A stretch of 10,336 nucleotides of DNA, taken from positions 1 to 10,336 of the forward strand of contig CAZPUJ010000157.1 of NCBI GenBank assembly GCA_964589725.1, given 5' to 3'. The position numbers were made by a program, and so were the translations under genes. This DNA comes from CAYSHJ01 sp964589725 (GTDB taxonomy: Bacteria; Planctomycetota; Planctomycetia; Planctomycetales; Planctomycetaceae). Of this stretch, positions 1 through 6,344 are shown one piece after another (position 1 is the first letter of the stretch; each line of letters begins with the position of its first letter). The notes below the pieces were generated by a model. The model ran no database searches and had not been told where the DNA came from. It saw only the letters and a program-made list of their open reading frames with translations.

Positions 1-1239
1 CGCGATTACCTCGTCCCCAGCCGCGTGCATCCGGGAGCGTTCTATGCCTTGCCGCAATCGCCGCAACTTTACAAGCAGTTGCTGATGATCGCCGGCTACG
101 ACCGCTACATGCAGATCGCGCGCTGCTTCCGCGACGAAGACCTGCGCGCCGACCGGCAGCCAGAGTTCACGCAAATCGACGTCGAGATGGCCTTCGTCGA
201 ACAGGAAGACATCCTCAATGTGATTGACGGACTGATGGCGCAACTCGTCAAAGAGCTTCGCGGCGAGGAGCTTCAGCTCCCGTTGCCCCGATTGACTCAT
301 CGCGAGGTCATGGAGCGTTTCGGCAGCGACAAGCCCGACCTGCGGTTCGGCCTGGAACTGCAAGACATCGGCGAGATCGCGAAGGCGTGCGACTTCGGCG
401 TGTTCAGAGACACGATCGCCAACGGTGGCCGAGTCCGCGGCCTCAACGCGAAGGGAGCGGCCGAAAAGTATTCGCGCAAGATGATCGACGAGCTAACCGA
501 GTTCGTAAAGAACTACGGCGCGAAGGGCCTGGCGTTCTTCCGCGTCAAAGAAGGTGCGCTGGATTCGCCGATCGCCAAGTTTTTCTCGGCTGCACATCAG
601 CAAGCCATCATCCAAATGCTCGGCGGCGAGAACGGCGACCTGCTGTTTTTCGTCGCCGACAAAGGCTCGGTCACGTCGGCCGCACTCGCCGCGCTGCGCC
701 ATCGGCTCGGCAAGGAACTCAAGCTGTACGACCCGAGCCACATGAAGATCGCCTGGGTGGTCGAATTCCCGTTGTTCGGCTGGAACGAAGAGGAACAACG
801 CTGGGACGCCGAACATCACCCGTTCTGCTACCCGGTTAAAGAAGACCTGCCGTTCCTGAAGACCGACCCCGGCCGTGTGCGAGCACAGTCGTATGACCTG
901 ATCTGCAACGGCTGCGAAGCCGCCAGCGGCAGCGTCCGGATCCACGATCCCGAAGTGCAGCAACAGGTTTTTGACTTCATCGGCATCAGCCCGGAGGTCG
1001 CTCAAGAACGCTTCGGCTTCCTGCTGGACGCCCTCAGCTACGGAGCACCGCCGCACGCTGGCGTCGCACTGGGTCTCGACCGCTGGGTCATGCTGTTCCT
1101 CGGCAACGACAGCATCCGCGACGTCATCGCCTTTCCGAAGACTCAAAGGGCCGCCGACATGCTGACCGGCGCTCCGTCGGGAGTGGACAGCAAGCAACTC
1201 CGCGATCTGCACATCAAGACAGATGTGCCGAAGCCCTAA
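1..1239 (+). CDS. aspS: Aspartyl-tRNA synthetase, C-terminal part (5' end outside window)
   Basis: Charges tRNA-Asp with aspartate in the cytoplasm (class IIb aminoacyl-tRNA synthetase). The frame is open from base 1 with no start in the window, so about 412 residues of a roughly 590-residue bacterial-type enzyme are present; the N-terminal OB-fold anticodon-binding domain and motif 1 lie upstream. Class II motif 2 is clear at about 127-180 (FRDEDLRADRQPEFTQID). The bacterial GAD insertion domain follows (around 480-760, with GAKGLAFFRVKEG). Motif 3 is at about 1060-1105 (GVALGLDRWVMLF), followed by IRDVIAFPK. The C-terminus TGAPSGVDSKQLRDLHI is typical of bacterial AspRS. The segment NGCEAASGSVRIH differs from the NGxExGGGSIRIH form common in other bacteria, but the ATP/aspartate-site framework is kept. 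The gene looks intact and converges on the toxin-antitoxin pair. Whether it is discriminating or also acts on tRNA-Asn cannot be told from this part. Confidence 0.97.
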   Translation, partial: RDYLVPSRVHPGAFYALPQSPQLYKQLLMIAGYDRYMQIARCFRDEDLRADRQPEFTQIDVEMAFVEQEDILNVIDGLMAQLVKELRGEELQLPLPRLTHREVMERFGSDKPDLRFGLELQDIGEIAKACDFGVFRDTIANGGRVRGLNAKGAAEKYSRKMIDELTEFVKNYGAKGLAFFRVKEGALDSPIAKFFSAAHQQAIIQMLGGENGDLLFFVADKGSVTSAALAALRHRLGKELKLYDPSHMKIAWVVEFPLFGWNEEEQRWDAEHHPFCYPVKEDLPFLKTDPGRVRAQSYDLICNGCEAASGSVRIHDPEVQQQVFDFIGISPEVAQERFGFLLDALSYGAPPHAGVALGLDRWVMLFLGNDSIRDVIAFPKTQRAADMLTGAPSGVDSKQLRDLHIKTDVPKP

Positions 1240-1283
1240 CGCGGCGCAGCCGTAATGGATCGGTGTCGCCATCGCGGCGAGCG

Positions 1284-1299
1284 TCCGGCGTCAGCCGGA
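1284..1299 (+). terminator. Small GC-rich hairpin between convergent aspS and antitoxin genes
   Basis: TCCGGC-GTCA-GCCGGA forms a perfect 6-bp stem with a 4-nt loop 45 bases after the aspS stop. No T-tract follows on either strand, so a classical intrinsic terminator is not shown. Its position between two convergent genes makes a bidirectional termination or RNA-end-protecting role possible. The 119-bp gap holds no recognisable gene. Confidence 0.25.
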
Positions 1300-1358
1300 T
1301 GGTGGCATCGAACGCATGAACGGCCGGCTGATTTGCATCCCATGCGAGGTCGAAACGA

Positions 1359-1637
1359 TCACGTTTGACGAGGTAGAGGAATTCCCAATCTTCGCCGCAT
1401 TTCGTCGGGCGAAATGCCCCCCTCGCGCTCTTGGCGCGTTCGCGAACGTTCAATCAAAGCCAGGAACTGGGGATTCTGGCTCAGCGAGATGGTTTCGAGG
1501 TCCGCGTTCTTGATGCCCACGACGACGGCCACCGGCTGACCATCTTTCAGAATGACGGTCGGCGTCGTTTCCGCCTGTTGAGCGTATTCCGACAAAGGCT
1601 TCGTGGCTTCGGTGATATCGATAACGCTCATCGTCAT
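1359..1637 (-). CDS. Phd/YefM-family antitoxin of a type II toxin-antitoxin pair
   Basis: Ninety-two residues. The N-terminal half (MSVIDITEATKPLSEYAQQ, then TPTVILKDGQPVAVVVG) has the usual Phd/YefM layout: a short helix pair and a strand carrying the 'PVAVVV' motif, which forms the DNA-binding dimer in this family. The C-terminal half, rich in Arg and Glu (ERSRTRQEREGGISPDEMRRRLG), is the expected toxin-wrapping tail. By family knowledge the protein neutralises the partner toxin and represses its own operon. The start at 1637 is supported by a strong AGGAGG site seven bases upstream, which lies inside the end of the toxin gene; a second ATG two codons later is also possible. The start overlaps the toxin stop as ATGA, so translation is probably coupled. 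The antitoxin is the second gene, the reverse of the usual phd/doc or yefM/yoeB order. Confidence 0.85.
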   Translation of the reverse strand: MTMSVIDITEATKPLSEYAQQAETTPTVILKDGQPVAVVVGIKNADLETISLSQNPQFLALIERSRTRQEREGGISPDEMRRRLGIPLPRQT

Positions 1638-1933
1638 AGTTCGACCTCCTCGCCGCCAATGCGGACCCGATTGTGAGTTTTCTCGCCGATCGCTCGGATG
1701 AAGACCGTCTGTGCTGGTTCCAGCCGCACGTCGTAATAAACTCGTAAGTTGCCGATTCTCAGTTCGTAGGGTGCCACCAGATTCGGACGCATTGGCTTCC
1801 GATGCCGAGTCTCGACCGTCGGTTGATGTTGGAGCTGTTCGTCGACCGTGTCGAGGACAAGCACTCGTTGGTGAGCTGGCAGAGTACGCAGGTGGCCCTC
1901 CGCATCGGGCGAGTATTCGATGACGAACGGCAC
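1634..1933 (-). CDS. RelE/ParE-superfamily toxin
   Basis: Ninety-nine residues from a GTG start at 1933 (VPFVIEYSPDAEGHLRTLP...). The pattern is that of the RelE/ParE fold: an N-terminal strand (FVIEYSPDAEGHLR), two helices, a basic stretch (TRHRKPMRPNLV) and the C-terminal sheet ELRIGNLRVYYDV ... VFIRAIGEKTHNRVRIGGEEVEL. The ELRIGNLRVYYDV strand is the family's most recognisable signature. RelE members cleave mRNA on the ribosome and ParE members inhibit gyrase; the sequence alone does not decide between them. The open frame extends upstream to 2122, but family similarity begins at GTG 1933, which has a weak purine-rich site (GGAG) about 13 bases ahead. The stop overlaps the antitoxin start by 4 nt. 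No close -35/-10 pair is obvious upstream. Confidence 0.82.
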   Translation of the reverse strand: MPFVIEYSPDAEGHLRTLPAHQRVLVLDTVDEQLQHQPTVETRHRKPMRPNLVAPYELRIGNLRVYYDVRLEPAQTVFIRAIGEKTHNRVRIGGEEVEL

Positions 1934-2104
1934 GATCTCGCTTTCTCTCCCAACGGGTGCCAGTCGAGGCGACGTTTTCTCCTGGATCGCCCCAATGACC
2001 CTAGCGGACTCGCCGCATGGCGACAAGGCGATGTTGATATGCGCCTTGTTTGCCGAAACTGTTGGCCCGAAGACCAGGAAGATTTTCTGCTGCGACAAAA
2101 CGGG
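1934..2104. other. Leader of the toxin-antitoxin pair, no gene recognised
   Basis: These 171 bases lie between the toxin start and the sigma-factor remnant. The minus-strand frame remains open here, but its translation resembles nothing I know and would be an unlikely extension of a ~100-residue toxin. The operon promoter and autoregulatory operator are expected here. A weak TTGTCG...TAGGGT pair with 17-bp spacing is visible on the minus strand but is too poor to call a promoter. Confidence 0.4.
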
Positions 2105-2191
2105 GAATTCAGCGACGAGCAAATCGCTGCTGCGACGTCACTGCCGGTCGGCACGGTGAAGACTCGGATGCGTGCGGCCATGCAGCGTTGA
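2105..2191 (+). pseudogene. C-terminal remnant of an ECF-type sigma factor (region 4)
   Basis: The frame EFSDEQIAAATSLPVGTVKT-RMRAAMQR-stop reads as the helix-turn-helix of sigma-70 region 4, as in ECF factors (family pattern: S-x-E-E-I-A-x-A-x-G-[IL]-P-x-G-T-V-[KR]-[ST]-R). In an intact factor this region recognises the -35 element. Only about 28 residues remain: sequence before roughly 2105 does not continue sigma region 3/2, and the stop follows the recognition helix unusually soon. This is therefore a 3' stub left by a deletion or rearrangement. It is followed on the same strand by the start of another decayed gene (2350 onward), an arrangement common after planctomycete ECF sigma genes. 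Confidence 0.6.
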
Positions 2192-2223
2192 GAACCGCCG
2201 TGGGCAACGACGAGACACAAACC

Positions 2224-2319
2224 CCACCGGGCTTGCCCCGGTGGCTCGCGGGCTTCTGCACTACTTCGCAGCCGTGCTTCCCATGACATGGAGTAGTGCA
2301 AAAGCCGTAAAACCACCGG
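2224..2319. repeat. Nested inverted repeats, MITE-like or REP-like hairpin
   Basis: An 8-bp perfect stem CCACCGGG/CCCGGTGG with a 5-nt loop lies at 2224-2244. Its right arm also pairs with CCACCGG at 2313-2319, enclosing a second arm pair: GCTTCTGCACTACT (2252-2265) against AGTAGTGCAAAAGC (2292-2305), 13 of 14 positions complementary. The loop holds the small palindrome CCATGACATGG (2281-2291). The two arrangements are mutually exclusive folds. The element sits between the sigma stub and the next remnant and encodes no protein. It could be a dispersed repeat or a relic of an intergenic RNA structure. Confidence 0.6.
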
Positions 2320-2349
2320 CGCAAGGCCGCTGGCGTTGAGGAGAACGCG

Positions 2350-2601
2350 ACGAAGCAACCAACGGAAATCCAGCAAACTCTGCTCGAATTGCATTTCGGG
2401 TTGCTCGACGAGGTCGACGCCGTGCAATGGCGGCGGCGCATCGAGACTGATGCCGACGTCGCCCTCGCGTGGGCGGAAGTCCTCAAGCTGGCGACCTTGT
2501 TCGCAGAGGCGGCGAAGTTGCGCGGAGTTCCGCACGCGGGCCCAGCCGACAACGCGGAGGCTCGGACGCAGCGGGGCATTCGCTCAGGATTTCCGCGCTG
2601 A
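2350..2601 (+). pseudogene. Decayed N-terminal domain of a planctomycete-type protein; start codon mutated to ACG
   Basis: The reading frame gives TKQPTEIQQTLLELHFGLLD and continues EVDAVQWRRRIETDADVALAW, with AEVLKLATLFAEAAKLRG at about 2482-2535. The pattern 'LLELHFGLLDExEAxxxRRRIExDxxVAxxW' is one I associate with the N-terminal domain of large planctomycete proteins encoded just after ECF sigma genes, possibly an anti-sigma-like helical domain. A GAGGAG ribosome-binding site stands six bases before ACG at 2350, exactly where ATG would be expected, so the start seems lost by one T-to-C change. Similarity ends near 2535 and the frame stops at 2601, so the body of the gene is missing. Exact family assignment is uncertain. 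Confidence 0.45.
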
Positions 2602-2770
2602 AGTGGCTGGCCGCCTCGGTGCGGCGCACCTTGCCGAATTCGCGGATATTCGACAAGGCGACTGGGATGGTTTCGTCGAGCTGGCACGGCGGGATTTTGG
2701 CGGCGGCAATCCGCTCTCTGAGGGGCAGCAGACCTTGAGCGATCTCCGGGGAAACATCGCCGTGGTGCAT
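2577..2770 (-). pseudogene. Truncated N-terminus of an endonuclease/exonuclease/phosphatase (EEP) family protein
   Basis: From an ATG at 2770, preceded by AGGAG with six-base spacing, the translation runs MHHGDVSPEIAQGLLPLRER, then IAAAKIPPCQLDET, then NIREFGKVRRTEAASHFSAE and ILSEC. This matches my memory of an EEP (DNase I-like) subfamily with 'IPPSKLDETLxxATWNIREFGKxxRTxAAxHYIAEIL', in which the Asn of WNIREFG is a metal-site residue. Here Trp is replaced by Ser (LSNIREFG). Similarity ends after about 65 residues, just before the expected 'FDLxAxxELRD' segment, where the sequence runs into the tail of the oppositely oriented remnant. Domains of this size normally exceed 250 residues, so this is a fragment without activity. 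Confidence 0.55.
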
Positions 2771-2850
2771 CAGACGCTCCTATCGTCTTGAGGTTTCTTG
2801 CGCTTCGCACCCAGCTTTGGAGACGATTTGTTGAGAGTCATTTGTCATTG

Positions 2851-4038
2851 CTATTGCGCCTGTTTCAGATTCGGCGGCACGATCCACACAAGGAAGTTCT
2901 TTTCCTGACGCCTGGGGACGCGCTGCCTCGGCTTCTTGCCTTCAACACGCAGTTGGCCGGACTTTTCCCAAGCCGTGATCCAGGATTTGAGATCGCTTTC
3001 CCAGACCAACGGAAAGGACAACGCCGCAACCCAAGCACCGTCGTAGAGCACGCGACCATTCGCTTGAATCGTCTGCTGGACTCTTTCCTGTGCAAGACCG
3101 AGATATCGATCGCGGAGTTGCTCATAGAGGGTCGAATCGTACCGAACGTCACTGCCGAACAATTCCCGTGCTCGGGTTTTCTTGACTCGCTTCCGCTGTT
3201 GAGCATCCGCCCGCGCCTGCTCCATGACTTCCATTGCCTTTTTCTCCACCTCCTTGAACACCTCTACACCCTTCGGATCGCGGGTCGCGTAAATCTGGTG
3301 GAAATGAGTCCGATCGATCTCGGGATGCAACACGACCGCCGAACAGGCGTACTGAAAGTCGCCCGTCTTCGGGACGTTCTCGGAATAGGATTCCACCGCA
3401 GCGTCTTCCCGGTCTTGTCCTTTGAGACCGACCAATTTGGCCTTGTAATCGCCGGTCCCAAACAACGATTCAAAGCTCTCCTGTGTTTGCTCATTCGGCG
3501 AGTCGATGAACCGCCGAATGTGGCCGGTCATGAAGTTGATCAGCGCCTCACCCGGATTGAGCCGCAGGAGTGGCGCGATCGCGTTCATTGCAAAACCTGA
3601 CCATCCGGTTGGGTCGATGAATACGAAAGGGAATGATCCACGCCCACCGGCACGGACGAACTTGACGATGTCGTCGATCGCACCTTCCAAGCCGCAGTTG
3701 CGAGTCGCAATTTCGGCGTCGCTCGCCTGATCTGCGAACTCTTTTAGTTGAGCGTAGGCTTGGCGGTCCTTTTCCAGGAAAAAACACCGCAGCTTTAATG
3801 ACCGGCCTCGTGCCGATAGTGTTTGCCGGGCCGTGCGAAGCTCGCTGAGCGCGATAGCAAAAGAACTGTCCTTCAATTCTTGCGAGCGAACATTCCACGG
3901 ACCGGAGAAGCAATCCACGTAGGTGATCGTGTCTGCAAAAGTGCCCACGATGTGCGCGAATCGTTCCAGGTACTTTTGGAGGATGAAATGCTTGACGAGC
4001 GTCTGCTCGCGCTCGACGTAGAGATCCGATTCATTCAT
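2851..4038 (-). CDS. tcmP: Three-Cys-motif partner protein TcmP
   Basis: A 395-residue protein recognised as the TcmP family, defined by genomic pairing with the three-Cys-motif DUF5131 protein encoded just upstream. The N-terminus KHFILQKYLERFA ... ITYVDCFSGPWNV (about 16-50) and the later FVFIDPTGWSGF (138-149) form a Rossmann-like layout resembling SAM-dependent methyltransferases: a glycine-containing loop after strand 1 and a D-P-x-x-W motif in the motif IV position. Residues 260-295 are a highly charged helix. The C-terminus (about 336-386: WVAALSFPLVWESDLKSWIT... FLVWIVPP) looks like a small winged-helix-type domain. Length agrees with the family. No frameshift is seen. The ATG at 4038 overlaps the DUF5131 stop as ATGA, so the two proteins are probably made in step. 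Biochemical function is unknown; nucleic acid or protein modification is inference. Confidence 0.85.
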   Translation of the reverse strand: MNESDLYVEREQTLVKHFILQKYLERFAHIVGTFADTITYVDCFSGPWNVRSQELKDSSFAIALSELRTARQTLSARGRSLKLRCFFLEKDRQAYAQLKEFADQASDAEIATRNCGLEGAIDDIVKFVRAGGRGSFPFVFIDPTGWSGFAMNAIAPLLRLNPGEALINFMTGHIRRFIDSPNEQTQESFESLFGTGDYKAKLVGLKGQDREDAAVESYSENVPKTGDFQYACSAVVLHPEIDRTHFHQIYATRDPKGVEVFKEVEKKAMEVMEQARADAQQRKRVKKTRARELFGSDVRYDSTLYEQLRDRYLGLAQERVQQTIQANGRVLYDGAWVAALSFPLVWESDLKSWITAWEKSGQLRVEGKKPRQRVPRRQEKNFLVWIVPPNLKQAQ

Positions 4039-4844
4039 CGAGTAACACCCACGGCAGGAACGGCTTCGATTTCGGCGATCATGGCTAATCGCCGGTGTGT
4101 CTCTGCAACGGGTGCAACGACCCGACTCGGGAACTCATCATAGGTTCGACCATTCAGTTCGCGGCCAGCTTCGCCTTTGCGAACGCCACCCCATTGCTTG
4201 AAGAAGAATGGGACACCGGCCTGGAGGCACTGATCGCGAAGAGCGAGCACCCAGGCTTCCTTCATTGGCCGAGCACCGGCCCCACTTTCGCCGCCAACAA
4301 TCACCCACGCGATCCCGTGCAAATTGACCTGTCCCAAATCCTCAAGGAGTGGTTCAACGGAGAGAAAACGAATCCGTGCTGGTGCGGCCTGTAAATGTGC
4401 CACACGAGGTAGACCATGTCTCCGGTTCTCGACGCTGACGCCCCACCAGATATGCGGCAGCGTAGCGGCGAATCGGAGCCGACCTTGGAGCAGATCACGC
4501 AATCGTTCGGAACGCTTCGTGAGCACCTGGAACGTATGCCAGTTGGCCTGTTGCATGACTCGGACGACAGACTCGACGTGCTCGTCAGGCACATCCTCAT
4601 GAAACAGATCGCTCATCGAATTGACGAAAACCATGCGCGGCTGCCGCCAGCGCAGTGGCTCGGCAAGTTTCTCTGGAACCAGCCGGAGGTCGAAGCCCTG
4701 TTCATACGGGTGGCCGGGTACGCCGCGAAATCGCTCGGCAAAAACCTCGGCATAGCAGTGGGTACAGCCGGGGCTGATCTTCGTGCAACCTCGAACGGGA
4801 TTCCATGTCGCGTCTGTCCACTCGATCCGTGAGCGGTCACTCAT
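4035..4844 (-). CDS. DUF5131 / phage Gp37-Gp68-type three-Cys-motif protein
   Basis: A 269-residue protein of the family first named from phage Gp37/Gp68. The N-terminus RIEWTDATWNPVRGCTKISP (6-25) is diagnostic. The three cysteines are C20, C27 and C30 (C-x6-C-x2-C), followed by YAE; this spacing suggests an iron-sulfur cluster as in radical SAM enzymes (C-x3-C-x2-C), but that is inference. Further family blocks are FVNSMSDLFHEDVP (73-86), FQVLTKRSERL (105-115), IWWGVSVEN (132-140), RFLSVEPLLEDLG (159-171), WVIVGGESGAGARPM (180-194) and VPFFFKQWGG (211-220). All expected blocks are present, so the gene looks functional. The ATG at 4844 has GAAGGAG nine bases ahead. Upstream on the minus strand TATCAT at 4894-4889 could be a -10 box, but no matching -35 is seen. 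It is the first gene of a coupled pair with tcmP. Confidence 0.9.
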   Translation of the reverse strand: MSDRSRIEWTDATWNPVRGCTKISPGCTHCYAEVFAERFRGVPGHPYEQGFDLRLVPEKLAEPLRWRQPRMVFVNSMSDLFHEDVPDEHVESVVRVMQQANWHTFQVLTKRSERLRDLLQGRLRFAATLPHIWWGVSVENRRHGLPRVAHLQAAPARIRFLSVEPLLEDLGQVNLHGIAWVIVGGESGAGARPMKEAWVLALRDQCLQAGVPFFFKQWGGVRKGEAGRELNGRTYDEFPSRVVAPVAETHRRLAMIAEIEAVPAVGVTR

Positions 4845-4964
4845 GCCCTTGTACTCCTTCTACCGAGGCGGTCCCAATTCGGTTGGAGATGATAGCTTGA
4901 TTCGCGAGCGTCGGCTTCCATAGGTTCGGTGACGAACGGTTTGCTGAAGGAATTGCCGTTCTCG

Positions 4965-5112
4965 CGGGTGGCCCAGCTTGCCTCAAGCTGGGTGCGAAGC
5001 ACAAGAAACTCAGGACCGACGTTGCTCAGGAATTGAGGTTCTTTCCGAATTGGACCTCCAGCCAAGTTTCCTGTGCCTGCGGCACCCAGCTTGAGGCAAG
5101 CTGGGCCACCCG
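4965..5112. repeat. 148-bp inverted-repeat element (MITE-like) between DUF5131 and the Nudix-like gene
   Basis: The arms at 4965-5010 and 5065-5112 are inverted copies: the outer 31 bp are identical (beginning CGGGTGGCCCAGCTTGCC) and the inner 15-17 bp match with small differences (GCACAAGAAACT against GCACAGGAAACT). Each arm contains its own palindrome CCCAGCTTG-CCT-CAAGCTGGG. The loop is 54 bp and has no gene. No clear target-site duplication is seen at the edges. The element fills most of the 306-bp gap between the DUF5131 start and the end of the interrupted gene, and related sequence recurs at 9277-9299. The remaining parts of the gap (4845-4964 and 5113-5150) show only the DUF5131 ribosome-binding site and nothing else I can name. 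Confidence 0.85.
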
Positions 5113-5150
5113 TGAACGAGTCCCGCAGCCGATTCTTGATGAGCATGATT

Positions 5151-5516
5151 CTATTTTTCTCTGAGAAGCATGTCCCTGACACTAAGAATTGAGGACGGAA
5201 TCAGCGCACTGAGAAGCATGTAAATCCGATAGCGCGACGTAGGGTGAAGAGAATGACCATCGCAATGCTTGTTGTCTCGAAAGGCAGACGCCAATGCGTT
5301 GAATGGCGGAAGAATTGAATAGAAGTCGTAGCGGCACCATTCTGCTCTATCACCGGCATGTGCAAGGCACTTTCCAAGCTGCACAGAATCGCAATCCACG
5401 GGCAAGTAGGCAACGAGAAATGGGTTGAAGAATGGTTCTTCATTAGCGACAGAGAGAACTCTGGCTTTCTCCACGTTGAAAAGGCGACTGACCTCATCGC
5501 CCAACACCTCTTGGCG
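5151..5516 (-). pseudogene. 3' part of the IS66-interrupted membrane-anchored Nudix-like gene
   Basis: From the IS66 boundary the frame reads RQEVLGDEVSRLFNVEKARV, then NEEPFFNPFLVAYLPVD, and ends RDMLLREK with TAG at 5151. It continues in frame from the fragment at 8329-9251. The repeated codons for R-Q-E on both sides come from the 8-bp target duplication. Without the insert this piece supplies residues 309-426 of a 426-residue protein. It contains the second half of the Nudix-like domain (a strand after the Nudix helix, then PFFNPFLVAYLP) and a C-terminal segment without known motif. An ATG at 5534 inside the IS end keeps the frame open, but the fragment is very unlikely to have its own function. 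Confidence 0.8.
5509..5516 (+). repeat. Left 8-bp target-site duplication of the IS66 element
   Basis: TCTTGGCG lies directly before the left IS66 end and is repeated exactly at 8329-8336 after the right end. Eight bases is the duplication length known for the IS66 family. A perfect match suggests one simple transposition event with no later rearrangement. Confidence 0.95.
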
Positions 5517-5535
5517 GTAAGCGCCTCCCACCACC
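5517..5535 (+). repeat. Left terminal inverted repeat of IS66
   Basis: GTAAGCGCCTCCCACCACC. The first nine bases are identical to the inverted right end and 14 of 19 agree in an ungapped alignment. This would be the transposase-binding end. Confidence 0.85.
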
Positions 5536-5602
5536 AGTCTTGACGTTGCGAGTAAGTTGGCGGGGTCGTTGATTCACACAACCCTTTCGACTTGGAGGCG
5601 TC

Positions 5603-5998
5603 ATGGCTCGGAGCGTGGATGGGCGTAAGTTGGCGGAGTGGCGGGCGCGATTGGAACGGTTTCAGCAGGCGGGGATTTCCGTGACTCGGTTTTGTCGCGG
5701 CGAACGAGTTTCGGTGCCGTCGTTTTATCAATGGCGGAAAAAGTGGGCGGATGGCTCGGCTCGGCAGAACGGACGGCCGCGCGCCGTGGAAGCGTTCGCT
5801 GCGGTGCGATTGGTGGGGACGGCGAGCGTGGTGGCGTGGTTGCCCGGCGGGACGCGGATCGAGATTCCGCTGGGCGATCCGCGAGCGATGCAGCTCGCCA
5901 TCGAATCGCTGGTGCGTGCGGATGCCGAATGCGCGGCCGTGGTCGACACGCAGCGCGCGACCGGATTCGATGTGCGGCGAGGAGGTGCGGCATGTTGA
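5603..5998 (+). CDS. tnpA: IS66 family accessory protein TnpA
   Basis: A 131-residue basic protein. The N-terminal RKLAEWRARLERFQQAGISV and TRFCRGERVSVPSFYQWRKK segments form the helix-turn-helix of the IS66 TnpA (transposase_8-like) family; the phrase SVPSFYQWRKKW is characteristic. It is required for IS66 transposition together with TnpB and TnpC, probably as a DNA-binding partner. The ATG at 5603 is preceded by GGAGG at four-base spacing, and only 85 bp separate it from the IS end. The last codons overlap the tnpB start by 7 nt. The C-terminal half (EAFAAVRLVG ... VAWLPGGTRIEIP) also fits the family, where a short beta segment with 'LPGGxRIE' is common. No damage is seen. Confidence 0.9.
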   Translation: MARSVDGRKLAEWRARLERFQQAGISVTRFCRGERVSVPSFYQWRKKWADGSARQNGRPRAVEAFAAVRLVGTASVVAWLPGGTRIEIPLGDPRAMQLAIESLVRADAECAAVVDTQRATGFDVRRGGAAC

Positions 5999-6339
5999 GT
6001 TTGGCTCACAACACGCGGGTGTTTGTGCATGTTCCGGCGACGGACTTACGAAAGAGTTTTGATGGGCTGGGAGGTCTCGTGCGATCGGCGTTTGGAGCCG
6101 ATCCGCGAGAGGGGAGTTGGTTCTTGTTTTTCAATCGGCGGCGGGATCGGGTGAAGGTGTTGTCTTGGGATCGGGACGGGTTGGTGTTGTGGTACAAGCG
6201 GTTGGAGTCGGGGACGTTCGAAGCCTTGCGGGCGGTCGGCGGCGCGGCGACGCGGGAGATTGATATCACGCAACTGACGTTGTTGCTCAGCGGCGTGACG
6301 ATCGAAACCGCGCAGCGAAGGAAGCGGTTCGCGGGGTGA
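5992..6339 (+). CDS. tnpB: IS66 family insertion sequence protein TnpB
   Basis: A 115-residue protein that matches the IS66 Orf2/TnpB family along its full length: VFVHVPATDLRKSFDGLGGL (10-29), then DPREGSWFLFFNRRRDRVKV (37-56) and LVLWYKRLESGTF (64-76). This IS66 TnpB is unrelated to the RNA-guided TnpB nuclease of IS200/IS605. Its exact role is unknown, but it is needed for transposition in this family. The ATG at 5992 overlaps the end of tnpA by 7 nt and has GAGGAGG within tnpA at suitable spacing, so coupling is likely. The frame is open far upstream, but the family start is at 5992. Intact. Confidence 0.92.
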   Translation: MLSLAHNTRVFVHVPATDLRKSFDGLGGLVRSAFGADPREGSWFLFFNRRRDRVKVLSWDRDGLVLWYKRLESGTFEALRAVGGAATREIDITQLTLLLSGVTIETAQRRKRFAG

Positions 6340-6344
6340 GGGAG

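Noticed and set aside
493..1272. 259-codon open frame antisense to aspS
   Set aside because: It lies wholly opposite the conserved aspS frame, with no family-like sequence or ribosome-binding site; GC-rich third positions keep antisense frames open.
1934..2104. TTGTCG/TAGGGT as promoter of the toxin-antitoxin pair
   Set aside because: The -10 matches only three of six consensus bases; spacing alone is not enough in GC-rich DNA.
1934..2122. Longer toxin starting at 2122 (162 residues)
   Set aside because: The extra 63 residues match nothing and RelE/ParE toxins are about 85-105 residues; GTG at 1933 fits the family start.
2788..3600. 270-codon plus-strand frame opposite tcmP
   Set aside because: Antisense shadow of the recognised tcmP gene; no motif or start signal.
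4416..4832. 138-codon plus-strand frame opposite DUF5131
   Set aside because: The minus-strand frame carries every DUF5131 motif; this is its shadow.
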